From Microbacteriaceae bacterium (GTDB lineage: Bacteria; Actinomycetota; Actinomycetes; Actinomycetales; Microbacteriaceae), in contig SCRE01000002.1 of assembly GCA_004297935.1 (NCBI GenBank), positions 85,874 through 149,873 on the forward strand: a stretch of 64,000 nt of DNA, given 5' to 3'. Below, piece after piece: positions 9,313-18,714 of the stretch. The notes below the pieces were generated by a model. It saw nothing but the letters and a program-made list of their open reading frames with translations, was not told where the DNA came from and did not search any database. The number at the start of each line of letters is the position of its first letter. Position 1 is the first letter of the stretch. The position numbers and the translations under genes are program-made.

Positions 9313-10176
9313 ATGCGTGGCATCATCCTCGCCGGCGGGTCCGGCACCCGGCTGTGGCCGATCACCAAGGGCATCTCGAAGCAGCTCATGCCGATCTACG
9401 ACAAGCCGATGATCTACTACCCGCTGTCGACGCTGATGATGGCCGACATCAAAGAGATCCTGATCATCACCACGCCGGAGTACAACGAACAGTTCCGCGC
9501 GCTGCTCGGCGATGGCTCCGAGCTCGGCATTCACCTGCAATACGCGGTGCAGCCCTCTCCCGATGGCCTGGCACAGGCATTCATCATCGGCGAGGAGTTC
9601 ATCGGCGACCAATCGGTGGCACTGGTACTCGGCGACAACATCTTCCACGGGGCCGGGCTGGGGTCGTCGTTGCGTGCACACGGCGATATCGACGGCGCCC
9701 TGATCTTCGCCTACCACGTCAGCAATCCGACATCGTATGGCGTCGTCGAGTTCGACGACAACTTCAAGGCGCTGTCGATCGAAGAAAAGCCCGTGAGGCC
9801 CAAGAGCAACTACGCCGTGCCCGGTCTGTACTTCTACGACAACTCGGTGATCGAGATCGCCAAGACGATCCAGCCGAGCGCGCGAGGAGAACTGGAGATC
9901 TCGACCGTCAACGAGTGCTATCTGATTGCCGGCAAGTTGCAGGTGCAGGTGCTCGACCGCGGGACCGCGTGGCTGGACACCGGAACGTTCGAATCGATGA
10001 TGCAGGCGTCGGACTACGTGCGGGTGATCGAAGACCGCCAGGGTTTCAAGGTCGGCTGCATCGAAGAGATCGCCTGGCGTGCCGGCTGGATCGATGATGC
10101 GCACCTCGCCCGGTTGGCCGAGCCGCTGCTGAAGAGCGGGTACGGCGCATACGTCAAAGGCTTGCTGAGTGGTTAG
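9313..10176 (+). CDS. rmlA: Glucose-1-phosphate thymidylyltransferase (RmlA)
   Basis: RmlA makes dTDP-glucose from glucose-1-phosphate and dTTP, the entry to all dTDP-sugars encoded in this locus. The 287-residue enzyme begins [16 protein letters not shown] (pyrophosphorylase loop) and contains [21 protein letters not shown] (metal-binding Asp) and the FEEKP-like [11 protein letters not shown]. The ATG at 9313 gives the standard N-terminus; the frame is open to 9259 but that part is inside rmlC. A complete rmlABCD set is therefore present as two divergent operons. Confidence 0.97.
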   Translation: MRGIILAGGSGTRLWPITKGISKQLMPIYDKPMIYYPLSTLMMADIKEILIITTPEYNEQFRALLGDGSELGIHLQYAVQPSPDGLAQAFIIGEEFIGDQSVALVLGDNIFHGAGLGSSLRAHGDIDGALIFAYHVSNPTSYGVVEFDDNFKALSIEEKPVRPKSNYAVPGLYFYDNSVIEIAKTIQPSARGELEISTVNECYLIAGKLQVQVLDRGTAWLDTGTFESMMQASDYVRVIEDRQGFKVGCIEEIAWRAGWIDDAHLARLAEPLLKSGYGAYVKGLLSG

Positions 10177-10311
10177 CGCCGGTGGCGGTTGGTCGTACCG
10201 CGTACATGGCCGTGTCGGCGTGCAGAAACTCTCGATGGAGGCGTTGTTACACTGGGGGCGCCGTACGACCATTTCCGTGGTCGATCTTTCGACCACCGAG
10301 GGGGACGTCCA

Positions 10312-11538
10312 TTGAGCCTGGTTAGCAAGGGGTGGCGCATTCTTCGGCACGACGGACCACGAGTTTTTGCGGCTCGTGCGACGCAGAAGATCCACTCGCT
10401 GCTGGTCACGCACAGCCCCAGGATGCTTGTCAAGAATGAGGATGCCGCCGAGGTGGATTGGACGGAGCCTCCGAGGCGCCTGCAGGACCGCATCGTCGTC
10501 ACCGAGGGACCAATTGATATCGCATGGATCATGTCCCCTCCCGGCCCGGAGAGCGGTGGTCACCAGAATCTGCTGCGGTTCATCGACTTTGCCGAGAAGG
10601 CCGGTCACCGCAACACCATCTACCTTTATAGCTCGGCAGATTCTCCAGTCAGTGTCGAAGGCGTGCGCTCGCTGCTGCGAACATCGACGGCCTACCCGGA
10701 AATCAAGGCAGAAATCGCGATCTACAACCGGAACAAAGGTGTCGGTTCGTCAGCGCAGGCGCTGTTCGCCACCGGGTGGGAGACGGCGTATCCGGCGTTC
10801 CTCGACGCATCGCCAGCACGCCGCTTCTACTTCGTTCAGGATTTCGAGCCGAGCTTCTACCCGGTAGGAACCGAGTCTGTACTCGCCGAGAACACCTACC
10901 GGTTCGGTTTCCATGGCATCACTGCGGGCGGCTGGCTGTCGCACAAACTGAACTCCGAGTACGGCATGGTCACCGATCATTTCGACTTCGCTGTCGACAA
11001 GTCGCGATACCATGTGACCAATAACGAACGGCGCAACGAGGTGTTCTTCTACGCGCGCCCGGTTACCCCCCGTCGGGCATTCGAATTCGGCCTGCTGGCG
11101 CTTGCTGACTTCGCAGCGCTCAAACCGGATGTGGTCATCAACATGGCAGGCTGGAACGTCTCCAACTGGAACATCCCTTTCCCCCACCGCAACCTATCGA
11201 GTCTGGACATCGATAAGCTCAACGAAGTCTATAACCGATGCGCGGCCGGGCTCGTCCTATCGCTGACGAACATGTCGCTGCTGCCACTGGAGCTCATGGC
11301 CAGCGGAGTCACGCCGGTCGTGAACGATGCGCCCAACAACAGGCTGGTGTCGGACAACCCTTTCATCGAGTACGTACAGCCGTCGCCGCTGGCGATCGCC
11401 CGCCGCATGGCCGAGATTATCGATCGGCCCGATGCCGCCGAGCGCTCTGTCGCGATGTCCGATTCGTTGGCTACTGCCGACTGGCGCGACTCTGGTGTTC
11501 AGTTCGTAACCGCGTTCGAACGGGCGATGCGTGCCTAA
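10312..11538 (+). CDS. WsaF-like rhamnosyltransferase (GT-B)
   Basis: A 408-residue protein resembling WsaF, the rhamnosyltransferase of bacterial S-layer/O-polysaccharide loci. Recognisable parts are IAWIMSPPGPESGGH near residue 68, YFVQDFEPSFYPVG, YRFGFHGITAGGWL and the C-terminal LSLTNMSLLPLELMASG with VVNDAPNN. The TTG at 10312 is chosen because GAGGGGG lies about ten bases upstream and the more upstream part of the frame is low-complexity and not protein-like. The downstream epimerase overlaps its end by 8 bases. Donor probably dTDP-L-rhamnose, from the adjacent rmlCA genes. Confidence 0.8.
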   Translation: MSLVSKGWRILRHDGPRVFAARATQKIHSLLVTHSPRMLVKNEDAAEVDWTEPPRRLQDRIVVTEGPIDIAWIMSPPGPESGGHQNLLRFIDFAEKAGHRNTIYLYSSADSPVSVEGVRSLLRTSTAYPEIKAEIAIYNRNKGVGSSAQALFATGWETAYPAFLDASPARRFYFVQDFEPSFYPVGTESVLAENTYRFGFHGITAGGWLSHKLNSEYGMVTDHFDFAVDKSRYHVTNNERRNEVFFYARPVTPRRAFEFGLLALADFAALKPDVVINMAGWNVSNWNIPFPHRNLSSLDIDKLNEVYNRCAAGLVLSLTNMSLLPLELMASGVTPVVNDAPNNRLVSDNPFIEYVQPSPLAIARRMAEIIDRPDAAERSVAMSDSLATADWRDSGVQFVTAFERAMRA

Positions 11539-12460
11539 GACGGTTGTCATCGGAGCGAACGGCTTCATCGGTTCGCACCTCGTCGACGCGCTGGTGTCGG
11601 CAGGGCACGAGGTGCGCGCATTCGACAGGTTCAGTTCACAGCGGCCCACGTTCGAGACGACGGACGTGGAGATCATGCCGGGTGAGTTCCTGAGCCGAGG
11701 CGACCTCGACGCGGCCGTTGCCGGTAGCGACTTCGTTGTTCACACGCTCTCGACGACAACGCCAGCCACCGCCGAAAGCGATCCGACGCTCGACATCCGC
11801 ACCAATGTCGCGCAAACGGTCGAGCTGCTGGAGTCCGCCGTGGACGCCGGCGTGAAGCATGTGTATTTTGCATCGACCGGCGGTGCGATCTATGGCCCGC
11901 AAGGCAAGGTCGACTACTCCGAAACCGACCGGGCGCTTCCGATATCGCCATACGGAATCGGAAAGCTCTCCATCGAGCACTACCTGCGTTACTTCAAGGC
12001 CAAGCACGGCTTGAACTCGACTACTTTCCGTATCTCGAACCCATACGGTCCGCGGCAGCATCCCAATAAGAAGCAGGGGCTCATCCCGATCGCTCTGCGG
12101 CAGATCTCGCTCGGCAAGCCGGTGGTGCGGATCGGAGACGGCTCTATGGTGCGCGATTATGTCTACGTGGAGGATCTCGTTCGTATGATCGTCCCCGTCG
12201 TCGGCGCGCGAACGGAGTTCGACCTGTACAACGTCGGCAGCGGGCTTGGCTATTCGGTCAGCGAGATCCTCGACGCGCTCCGCCAGGCCACTGGGGTCGA
12301 CTTCGCGATCGATGAGCGACCCGTGCCCTCCACGTTCGTCGACCGTGTGGTCCTGAACACCCAGCGCTTCCGTTCGGAGTTCGGTGAACTGACGCTGACC
12401 CCACTCGACACAGGAATCCGCCGCACTTATGAGGAGATACAGTCCGGTCATGGCGTCTGA
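11531..12460 (+). CDS. NAD-dependent epimerase/dehydratase (SDR, GalE-like)
   Basis: A 309-residue extended SDR enzyme acting on a nucleotide sugar. It has KTVVIGANGFIGSHLV at the N-terminus, FASTGGAIYGPQG (catalytic Thr/Ser region) and the SPYGIGKLSIEHY catalytic Tyr/Lys. The NPYGPRQHP segment and VRDYVYVEDL are typical of UDP-glucose 4-epimerase relatives. It could make UDP-galactose or a 4-epimer for this polymer, but the substrate cannot be fixed from sequence. The GTG start lies within the end of the preceding GT gene, and the next GT2 begins inside its 3' end, so the three form one operon. Confidence 0.85.
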   Translation: MPKTVVIGANGFIGSHLVDALVSAGHEVRAFDRFSSQRPTFETTDVEIMPGEFLSRGDLDAAVAGSDFVVHTLSTTTPATAESDPTLDIRTNVAQTVELLESAVDAGVKHVYFASTGGAIYGPQGKVDYSETDRALPISPYGIGKLSIEHYLRYFKAKHGLNSTTFRISNPYGPRQHPNKKQGLIPIALRQISLGKPVVRIGDGSMVRDYVYVEDLVRMIVPVVGARTEFDLYNVGSGLGYSVSEILDALRQATGVDFAIDERPVPSTFVDRVVLNTQRFRSEFGELTLTPLDTGIRRTYEEIQSGHGV

Positions 12461-13430
12461 ATCCCCGCTTGTCACCGTTGCGATTCTGACGTATAACGGC
12501 GAGACCTACCTCGATCGCATCTTGGAGGCGGTCACCACACAGACGATCGACGGCGATGTCGAGGTACTGATCATCGACTCTGGTTCCACGGATGCGACCC
12601 TCGAGATCGTGCGTCGCTACCCGCAGGTGCGGTTGCATGAAATCCCGAACTCCGAGTTCGGCCATGGCAAGACGCGGAATCTGGCTGCCAGCCTCGCGAG
12701 AGGGGAATTCATCGCGTATTTGACCCACGACGCAATCCCGACCAGCCTCGAGTGGCTGCGCGAGTTACTCGCCCCATTCGCTATCGACGACAGGATCGTC
12801 GCTGTTATGGGCAAACAGATTCCCCGCCCTGGCTGCTTCCCCTTGTTGAAGTATGAGATCAAGGGCGTGTTCAATGCATTCGGTCCGGATTTTGGCACAT
12901 CGGTGTTCTACAAGGGCGACTTCGTGCAGAGCGAGGGCGTATTCAATGCCATCGCCTTCTACTCCGACGTGAACTCCGCAGCCCGACGACGGTTTCTGCT
13001 CGATGTCGTTCCCTATCGGGACGTGCGTTACGCCGAGGACCAGTTGTTCGGTAAAGACCTCCTTGAAGCCGGCTATCGTAAGGCGTACGCACCTCGCGCG
13101 GCCGTCCAACATTCGAACGACCTGACGCTCGACGAGTATCGTCGACGGATCTTCGACGAGACGGTGGGTCTGCGCCAGATCGGCAAGCTCATCGAGCCGA
13201 TGTCGCGCGGAACGCAGCTGAAGCTCACCGCGCGCGGCGTGGCCGGCGACTCTCTGCGCATACTGCGCGACCCCGAGTTCGGATGGAAACGCCGGTTGTT
13301 CTGGCTGGCGGCGAACCCGCTTTATCAGATTGCCAAGTGGAGGAGCTATCGCGCATCCACGCTCGTTGACCTGAGCGATGCCGAGGTGATCGCCGCTGGG
13401 TCGCTGGAGCACCACCGCAAACAGGGCTGA
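12450..13430 (+). CDS. Glycosyltransferase family 2 (rhamnosyltransferase-like)
   Basis: A 326-residue GT-A enzyme. VTVAILTYNGETYLDRILEAV opens the nucleotide-binding domain, IIDSGSTDAT follows, and YLTHDAIPTSLEWL supplies the metal-binding site. Its C-terminal part (YAEDQLFGKDLLEAGYRKAY, VQHSNDLTL) resembles rhamnosyltransferases of the RfbF type. An earlier in-frame ATG lies at 12429; 12450 was chosen because it begins nearer the conserved domain, though GAGGAG sits 13 bases upstream and the longer form is possible. It converges with wzt. Confidence 0.87.
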   Translation: MASESPLVTVAILTYNGETYLDRILEAVTTQTIDGDVEVLIIDSGSTDATLEIVRRYPQVRLHEIPNSEFGHGKTRNLAASLARGEFIAYLTHDAIPTSLEWLRELLAPFAIDDRIVAVMGKQIPRPGCFPLLKYEIKGVFNAFGPDFGTSVFYKGDFVQSEGVFNAIAFYSDVNSAARRRFLLDVVPYRDVRYAEDQLFGKDLLEAGYRKAYAPRAAVQHSNDLTLDEYRRRIFDETVGLRQIGKLIEPMSRGTQLKLTARGVAGDSLRILRDPEFGWKRRLFWLAANPLYQIAKWRSYRASTLVDLSDAEVIAAGSLEHHRKQG

Positions 13431-13450
13431 GTCAGTGCGTGGGCCTCAGC
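13426..13450 (+). terminator. Possible bidirectional terminator between GT2 and wzt
   Basis: GCTGAG at 13426-13431 and CTCAGC at 13445-13450 can pair across a 13-base loop. The arms include the GT2 stop codon on the plus strand and the wzt stop region on the minus strand. The stem is short and there is no T-run, so the call is weak. Confidence 0.25.
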
Positions 13451-14618
13451 TGACCTTGACTTCGGGCAACACTCGAACCAGGCCATAACCGAGCGACTCG
13501 CCCGGCATATCGAATGTGGCCGCCGCGGGGCGCTGGTCGTAGTTCTCGCCGGAAGCATTGCCAAGCCCGACGTTCAGGTAATACTTACCGAAGCCGAGGC
13601 GAAGGTCGGGGAGGGTGACCGAGATGTTGTGCTTCCCGACACTGTTAGGAAGGGCATACCCTAGGTCGAACGTCGTCATATGGAACAGGCGTAGGCCGAG
13701 TGAGTTGTCGATCGAGATGCCGACCCCCCAGCCCTTTGCCGGACGCTGGATGTCGACCGTCAGGTTCATCGTGATGTCGTGCCGTTCGCCGTTCACAGCC
13801 GTTTCCAGTTCGACATGCTCGATATTGTAGTCATACGAGTGCGCACGGCCACCGGTTGCTTCGGCATGCATCTCGCGCCGTTCGGCCTCATAGCCGTCAC
13901 GGAGGATCCGTATGCCTGTTGCTGGGTCGCCATCGTGGCTCATCTTGCCTGAGTTGAGCACGACGACGCGATCACAGAGCGTACCGACCTGATCAGCCGA
14001 GTGACTAACGAGGACGATTGTGCGTCCCTCCGCCTGGAACGATGCGATTTTCTCCATGCACTTGCGTTGGAACGGCTCATCGCCGACCGCCAGGACTTCG
14101 TCGACGAGCAACAGGTCGGGGTCCACGTGCACGGCGACGGCGAAAGCCAGGCGCACATACATGCCCGAACTGTAGAACTTGACCTGCGTGTCGATGAACG
14201 CTTCGATGCCGGAGAAATCCACGATCTCATCGAAGTAGCGGTCGGTCTCCTTGCGTGTCAGCCCGAGGATCGCCGCATTCAGGTACACGTTGTCGCGGCC
14301 GGTGAGATCGGGGTGGAACCCGGCGCCGAGTTCAAGCAGCGCGGCGAGCCGACCGCGTCGCACCACGGTGCCCGACGACGGCTGGATGATGCCGCCGATG
14401 ACCTTCAGCAGTGTGCTCTTGCCTGACCCGTTGTGGCCGATCAGCCCGAGCGTGCTGCCAAGAGGGACGTCGAGATCGATGTCGCGAAGCGCCCAGAAAT
14501 CATCGCGGTGGCGACGCGACGCGCTGAAGTTGACGATGCGTTCTTTGAGGGACTTGTCTTTGTGGAGCAGAAAGCGCTTGGAGACATTGTCGACGCGCAC
14601 GAGTTGAGATGAAGTCAT
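13446..14618 (-). CDS. wzt: Polysaccharide ABC exporter ATP-binding protein (Wzt) with C-terminal sugar-binding domain
   Basis: The 390-residue ATPase drives export of a lipid-linked polysaccharide with Wzm. Walker A is GHNGSGKST (about residues 60-68), the signature is KFYSSGMYVRLAFAVA, Walker B is DLLLVDEVLAVGD and the switch His is in VLVSHSADQ. After residue 245 a second domain of about 140 residues follows (ETAVNGERHDI, VGISIDNSLGLRLF, RLGFGKYYLNVG). This is the Wzt_C-type beta-sandwich that recognises the polymer end in O9a-like systems. It suggests the polymer bears a terminal cap or modification. Three bases separate it from wzm. Confidence 0.95.
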   Translation of the reverse strand: MTSSQLVRVDNVSKRFLLHKDKSLKERIVNFSASRRHRDDFWALRDIDLDVPLGSTLGLIGHNGSGKSTLLKVIGGIIQPSSGTVVRRGRLAALLELGAGFHPDLTGRDNVYLNAAILGLTRKETDRYFDEIVDFSGIEAFIDTQVKFYSSGMYVRLAFAVAVHVDPDLLLVDEVLAVGDEPFQRKCMEKIASFQAEGRTIVLVSHSADQVGTLCDRVVVLNSGKMSHDGDPATGIRILRDGYEAERREMHAEATGGRAHSYDYNIEHVELETAVNGERHDITMNLTVDIQRPAKGWGVGISIDNSLGLRLFHMTTFDLGYALPNSVGKHNISVTLPDLRLGFGKYYLNVGLGNASGENYDQRPAAATFDMPGESLGYGLVRVLPEVKVS

Positions 14619-14621
14619 CGT

Positions 14622-15581
14622 TCACATTTCCTGTGCGAAGTTGCCTTGCAGACGGGCGAAGGCCCGCTGCGCCAGCCAGAGCAGGACGAGACTGATGGCG
14701 AGGGTGATAAGGAGCCGAATGCCGAGGTCGCTCGGCCAGGCCTGTGCCAGTGCGCCGGTTGCGCGGGTGCCGGCGGCCCACACCGCCTTCTGCATGGCGA
14801 TCACCGCGACGGTGACCGGATTCGCAAGGTACAGCTGCTCGATCCACCCGCCGTGCAGCAGCCTGGTCACGTAGCTGAATGAGTACACGATCGGTGAGGC
14901 CCAGAACAAGATGATGATGGCGATTTCGACGAGATGCTCGGTGTCGCGCAGGTACACATTGATGGCCGAGAGCACAAGTCCGAGTGCTGTGGAGAAGACG
15001 ACGAGGGTGACCACGGCCAGAGGTGCCAGCAGGAACTGCCAGTCGAGGACGAACGGATAACTGGAGAATATGACGATTGCGATGACCAGCACGACCAACT
15101 GGACCAAGAAGTTGAACAGCGCTCCGCCGATGGCGCTCAGCGGAAAGATCTCACGCGGCAGGTATACCTTCTTGACCAACCCCGAGTTGGACATGATCGC
15201 CGTGGTGCTCCCCGACACGATCTCGGAGAACAGTCCCCACATCGTCAGGCCGACGAAGACGAAGATGGCGAAGTCAGGAGTGCCCCGAGCCGCGCCGAGA
15301 ATCTGGCCGATCGCGAAGTAGTAGATCAACAGTTGAGCGAGCGGGCGGAACAGGCTCCACACAACGCCGAGGCTGCTGTCCTTGTAACGGGCCTTCAGCT
15401 CGCGGCGCACCAGAAGACCGAGAAGTTCTCGATGTGCCCAGATGTCGGCGAGCGAGTCACCGGCACCCCGGAACAACCCTGACCGTTGTCCGATGAGTTG
15501 CAGAGGCTGCCGTTCGATCACTTTCGCCCGTGCGGCAGCGTCGGTCAACTCGACGCGTTGTGCGGAACTGGTTTTGCTCAT
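14622..15581 (-). CDS. wzm: ABC-2 type polysaccharide export permease (Wzm)
   Basis: A 319-residue membrane protein of the ABC-2 family. A cytoplasmic N-terminus with LLGLLVRRELKARYKDSSLG (interface helix) precedes about six membrane segments from residue 75 on. KVYLPREIFPLSAIG is the conserved loop in polysaccharide/teichoic-acid exporters. It lies directly upstream of wzt on the same strand. Together they form a complete exporter for a polyprenol-linked chain. The start ATG is at 15581, facing a 316-base intergenic region. Confidence 0.94.
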   Translation of the reverse strand: MSKTSSAQRVELTDAAARAKVIERQPLQLIGQRSGLFRGAGDSLADIWAHRELLGLLVRRELKARYKDSSLGVVWSLFRPLAQLLIYYFAIGQILGAARGTPDFAIFVFVGLTMWGLFSEIVSGSTTAIMSNSGLVKKVYLPREIFPLSAIGGALFNFLVQLVVLVIAIVIFSSYPFVLDWQFLLAPLAVVTLVVFSTALGLVLSAINVYLRDTEHLVEIAIIILFWASPIVYSFSYVTRLLHGGWIEQLYLANPVTVAVIAMQKAVWAAGTRATGALAQAWPSDLGIRLLITLAISLVLLWLAQRAFARLQGNFAQEM

Positions 15582-15897
15582 GCTGGATTCCTTGTGATCG
15601 ACAACCCTTCAGGTCGCTCGTCAGCGCTGGGCACGTTCAATCGGGCACCTCTTCGGGAAGGTTGTCGGGCAGTCGACTTCTGCACGCTGGCAATGGCATC
15701 GCGCGGGTAGGCGAAGCACACGTAATCGTATCCCGAGCGCCTAGGAACGCGCACAATCCGACATTCTCACGTTTGACACCCATCAGAGGGCCACGCACCC
15801 GCTGCGCCTTTCATATCAACTGCATCGACGCTAGCCTGGTACGAGCCGTGAGTCGAGCCGACAGCAGTCGGACTGCCACGAACTGGGGGGCGCATCG
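15582..15897. other. Intergenic region between wzm and the lipoprotein gene
   Basis: This 316-base divergent spacer holds no credible ORF or RNA gene. Near its right end, TAGCCT at 15832-15837 preceded by TTTCAT is a possible plus-strand -10/-35 pair, and GGGGGGC at 15886-15892 serves as the ribosome site of the next gene. Nothing else stands out. Confidence 0.4.
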
Positions 15898-16371
15898 TTG
15901 GAGTCACACAAGCAGTCGTCGATCATTGCCGCGGTGATCGTCGGTACCGTCTTGCTGATTTCCGGGTGCAGTTCCACCGGCGCTGCACCGCACCCGCCGC
16001 GTTCGACGGACTCACCGATCGCAACGAAGCCGTCGACCGGCCTGTCAGCCGACTCGCAGGTCGGCGGTGCCATCGAGCCCGTTCTGGTGGTCGCAGGAGT
16101 GGATGTCAACGGTGAGCATGTCACGGCGTCCGGCTACGTGTCCGGCGTCGTGGCGGATGGTGGCACCTGCGTCTTCATGTTCAAGAACCCGGCGAACACC
16201 ACAAGCGTGACCGTCGACAACACCGGAAATGCGGATCGGATGACGACATCGTGCGGTATGGTGCAGGTTCCCATTGCCCGGTTTGATCGTGGTAGTTGGT
16301 CCGTGACCCTCGGCTACACGTCTGGCAACCGAGTCGTAGAGTCGGCTCCCTTGACGGTGGAGATCCCATGA
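15898..16371 (+). CDS. Small secreted lipoprotein of unknown function
   Basis: A 157-residue protein with a type II signal peptide: hydrophobic residues 9-21 and the lipobox LISGC with Cys at residue 24. A Ser/Thr/Pro-rich spacer follows, then a domain with two Cys residues (GGTCVFMF, TTSCGMV) and an alternating beta pattern (VTVDNT, SWSVTLGYTS) that looks Ig-like. The TTG start follows GGGGGGC. Its stop overlaps the start of the following large secreted protein (ATGA), so both are made together and probably act together outside the membrane. No known family recognised. Confidence 0.75.
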   Translation: MESHKQSSIIAAVIVGTVLLISGCSSTGAAPHPPRSTDSPIATKPSTGLSADSQVGGAIEPVLVVAGVDVNGEHVTASGYVSGVVADGGTCVFMFKNPANTTSVTVDNTGNADRMTTSCGMVQVPIARFDRGSWSVTLGYTSGNRVVESAPLTVEIP

Positions 16372-18662
16372 ACCGCCACGCGAAACGTCTCATACCGGTC
16401 ATCGCGGTGGTCGCCATGCTCGGTGGGCTTCTCGGTGCGGTCTCGTCCGCTCCACAGGCGGCGCACGCGGCGGTCGGCAGCCAATTCGACGCGGGAGACA
16501 TCATCAGCGACGCGCTGTTCTTCGACGGCTCGGCGATGTCGGCGACGGACGTGCAGTCGTTCCTCGACAGCAAAGTGCCGACCTGCCGCAGCGGCTACAC
16601 CTGCCTCAAGGACTATCGCCAATTAACGCCGACGAAGGCCGCGGATCCAGGTCGGTGTGCCGCGTATATCGGTGCTGCGAACGAGTCTGCTGCGACGATC
16701 ATCGCGAAGGTCGGTTTCGCATGCGGGATTAGCCAGAAAGCGCTCATCGTGCTGCTTGAGAAGGAGCAGAGTCTGGTCACGGACGATTGGCCCGGCGCAG
16801 GACAGTACCGCAGCGCAACCGGATATGCGTGCCCTGACACGTCGGGATGCGATGCCGCGTACTACGGATTCTTCAACCAGGTCTATAGCGCCGCGCTTCA
16901 ATTCAAACGATATGCCGCGAACCCGACCGGCTGGAACCATATCGCCGGTCGCGTGAACAACATCCGTTACAACCCGAATGCAGCCTGCGGCACCGGCGCG
17001 GTTTTCATCCAAAATCAAGCGACGGCCGGGCTTTACAACTACACGCCATACCAACCGAACGCCGCAGCTCTGGCCAACCTGTACGGCACAGGCGATGGAT
17101 GCAGTTCATACGGCAACCGAAACTTCTGGCGCCTCTACACAGACTGGTTCGGCGCGACGACGGCCGGCACCAGTTTGGTGAGGACCGTTGCAAACGACAC
17201 TGTGTACGTGATTTCCGGGGCGAACAAATACCCGGTGCCAAGCCTCCAATTGCTGAATGCCCTGGCACCGCTTGGCCCGCTGGGTTACGTATCGCAGCAG
17301 TATCTTGACTCGTATGCGACGCAGCAGAATGTCGGACGGATTCTGCGTTCGCCGGACGGCACCATTTACTTCTACGATGCGGGAATCAAGCTGCCGTTCT
17401 CAACCTGTGGCCTCGTGGTGGACTACGGCGGCACATGCGATGCGTCCGGTTTTGTGCAATTGACGGCGGAGCAGCTCAGCCACTTCGCAACCGGGCCCGC
17501 GATGGGTCCGGTGCTCGGAACGACAGCGGGGTCCCGGTACTACATCACCGCCGGTACAAAGCGTGAGATCCTTGACAGCCAGTCGCAGGCCGCTGCGGGC
17601 ATCCCGCCGGGTTACAACGTTTTGACCGAAGACGCGGTCTCGTCCCTGCCCGTCGGCGCGCCGGTGGTCCGCGATGCTGTCTTCGCAACGCAACGAGGGA
17701 GCGCGAACTTCGTCTATCTCGGCAACGGTATGAAGTACGCGGTTGACCCCGGGACTGCGACTGCAGTTGGGCTCCCACAACGCTCGGTCGGGAGCTTGAA
17801 CGCTGACAGCTTGGCTAAGATCCCCTCGGGTCCAACGCCGTTTGCTGCCGTTGTCCAGGCGGCCGGATCAGCGGGCAAGCAGATCCTGACAAACGGTGGT
17901 CGTTACGACTGGACGGGAGCAACCGGGAGCGCCGTTACGGCGGTTCCGGTGCCGCAGAGCTTCGTTGATTCCTACCCGTCCAAAGGCACGCTCGCTGTAG
18001 GTTCGATGATCAAGACTGCTAGTTCCGCGACCGTCTACATTGTCATGGATGGCGCGATCCTGCCTGTTGGAGCATGGGAGTCGCTCGTGGCGCTGGCCGG
18101 CGGTAAAACACCGATCATCGTGACCGTTCCGGATCAACTCGTGGCGGCACTGCCGAAAGGTCCGGTCGCATTGACCAGCAACACACTGGTACGTTCGCCT
18201 GACAATGCAACCGTGTATCTGATCGATGGCGTCACCAGCAAGATTGCGATGTCCAATTTCGCATTCGCGACTGAGGCCGGAATTACCAATTTCAGCTACA
18301 CGACGCAAGCGCGCCTGGATGCGTATCCGCTGCAGAAATCTTTGCTGACCTTCGGCCTGGCATGCGGGACAACGAAGTATGTCAGTGCAGGAGGCAGCGT
18401 GCACACAGTGCCTGCGACCTTGCTCGCGCAATTCCCTTTCAGCTATATGCAGTTGGACAAGTATACGTGTCAACTTCTGAAAGTCGGTGTTGACGCGACA
18501 CCGTTCATTCGCACTCCAGACGGAACCATCTACTTCCTCGATGGAGGGCAAAAGCATGCGATCACTTCCATGGCGCGGTTCCAGGAACTGAATCAAGGCC
18601 GCACGTGGATGAGCGTCGTCCCGCTATTCGCCGCTGCGATCCCATCCGGGCCTAATGCGTAG
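16368..18662 (+). CDS. Large secreted protein: lysozyme-like domain plus nine degenerate repeats
   Basis: The 764-residue protein starts with a signal peptide ending near AAHAA (residue 35). Residues about 38-262 form a domain common in actinobacterial secreted proteins: QFDAGDIISDALFF, ALIVLLEKEQSLV (candidate catalytic Glu), and YYGFFNQVYSAALQFKRY. This pattern resembles a lysozyme-like or goose-type fold and suggests a peptidoglycan hydrolase, but no activity is proven. Residues 270-764 hold about nine repeats of 50-58 residues built around a T-x-Y-x-x-x-G core (DGTIYFLDGGQKHAI and relatives), which look like propeller blades or wall-binding units. The same array ends the GH25 protein at 22758. 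The ATG at 16368 gives the signal peptide; upstream frame to 16296 belongs to the lipoprotein gene. Confidence 0.8.
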   Translation: MNRHAKRLIPVIAVVAMLGGLLGAVSSAPQAAHAAVGSQFDAGDIISDALFFDGSAMSATDVQSFLDSKVPTCRSGYTCLKDYRQLTPTKAADPGRCAAYIGAANESAATIIAKVGFACGISQKALIVLLEKEQSLVTDDWPGAGQYRSATGYACPDTSGCDAAYYGFFNQVYSAALQFKRYAANPTGWNHIAGRVNNIRYNPNAACGTGAVFIQNQATAGLYNYTPYQPNAAALANLYGTGDGCSSYGNRNFWRLYTDWFGATTAGTSLVRTVANDTVYVISGANKYPVPSLQLLNALAPLGPLGYVSQQYLDSYATQQNVGRILRSPDGTIYFYDAGIKLPFSTCGLVVDYGGTCDASGFVQLTAEQLSHFATGPAMGPVLGTTAGSRYYITAGTKREILDSQSQAAAGIPPGYNVLTEDAVSSLPVGAPVVRDAVFATQRGSANFVYLGNGMKYAVDPGTATAVGLPQRSVGSLNADSLAKIPSGPTPFAAVVQAAGSAGKQILTNGGRYDWTGATGSAVTAVPVPQSFVDSYPSKGTLAVGSMIKTASSATVYIVMDGAILPVGAWESLVALAGGKTPIIVTVPDQLVAALPKGPVALTSNTLVRSPDNATVYLIDGVTSKIAMSNFAFATEAGITNFSYTTQARLDAYPLQKSLLTFGLACGTTKYVSAGGSVHTVPATLLAQFPFSYMQLDKYTCQLLKVGVDATPFIRTPDGTIYFLDGGQKHAITSMARFQELNQGRTWMSVVPLFAAAIPSGPNA

Positions 18663-18702
18663 CCGACGAACCGTCCGGGCGAAGGCACTTCGCGTCTCCG
18701 AG

Positions 18703-18708
18703 TAAGCT
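18703..18708 (+). promoter_or_regulatory. Candidate -10 element of a leaderless transcript
   Basis: TAAGCT followed by six bases and the GTG at 18715. There is no ribosome site, which supports both the start choice for the DUF2142 gene and leaderless expression. Confidence 0.42.
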
Positions 18709-18714
18709 TTGCGG

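Noticed and set aside
9280..10608. 442-codon antisense frame opposite rmlA
   Set aside because: Shadow of rmlA and the start of the WsaF-like gene; no domain recognised.
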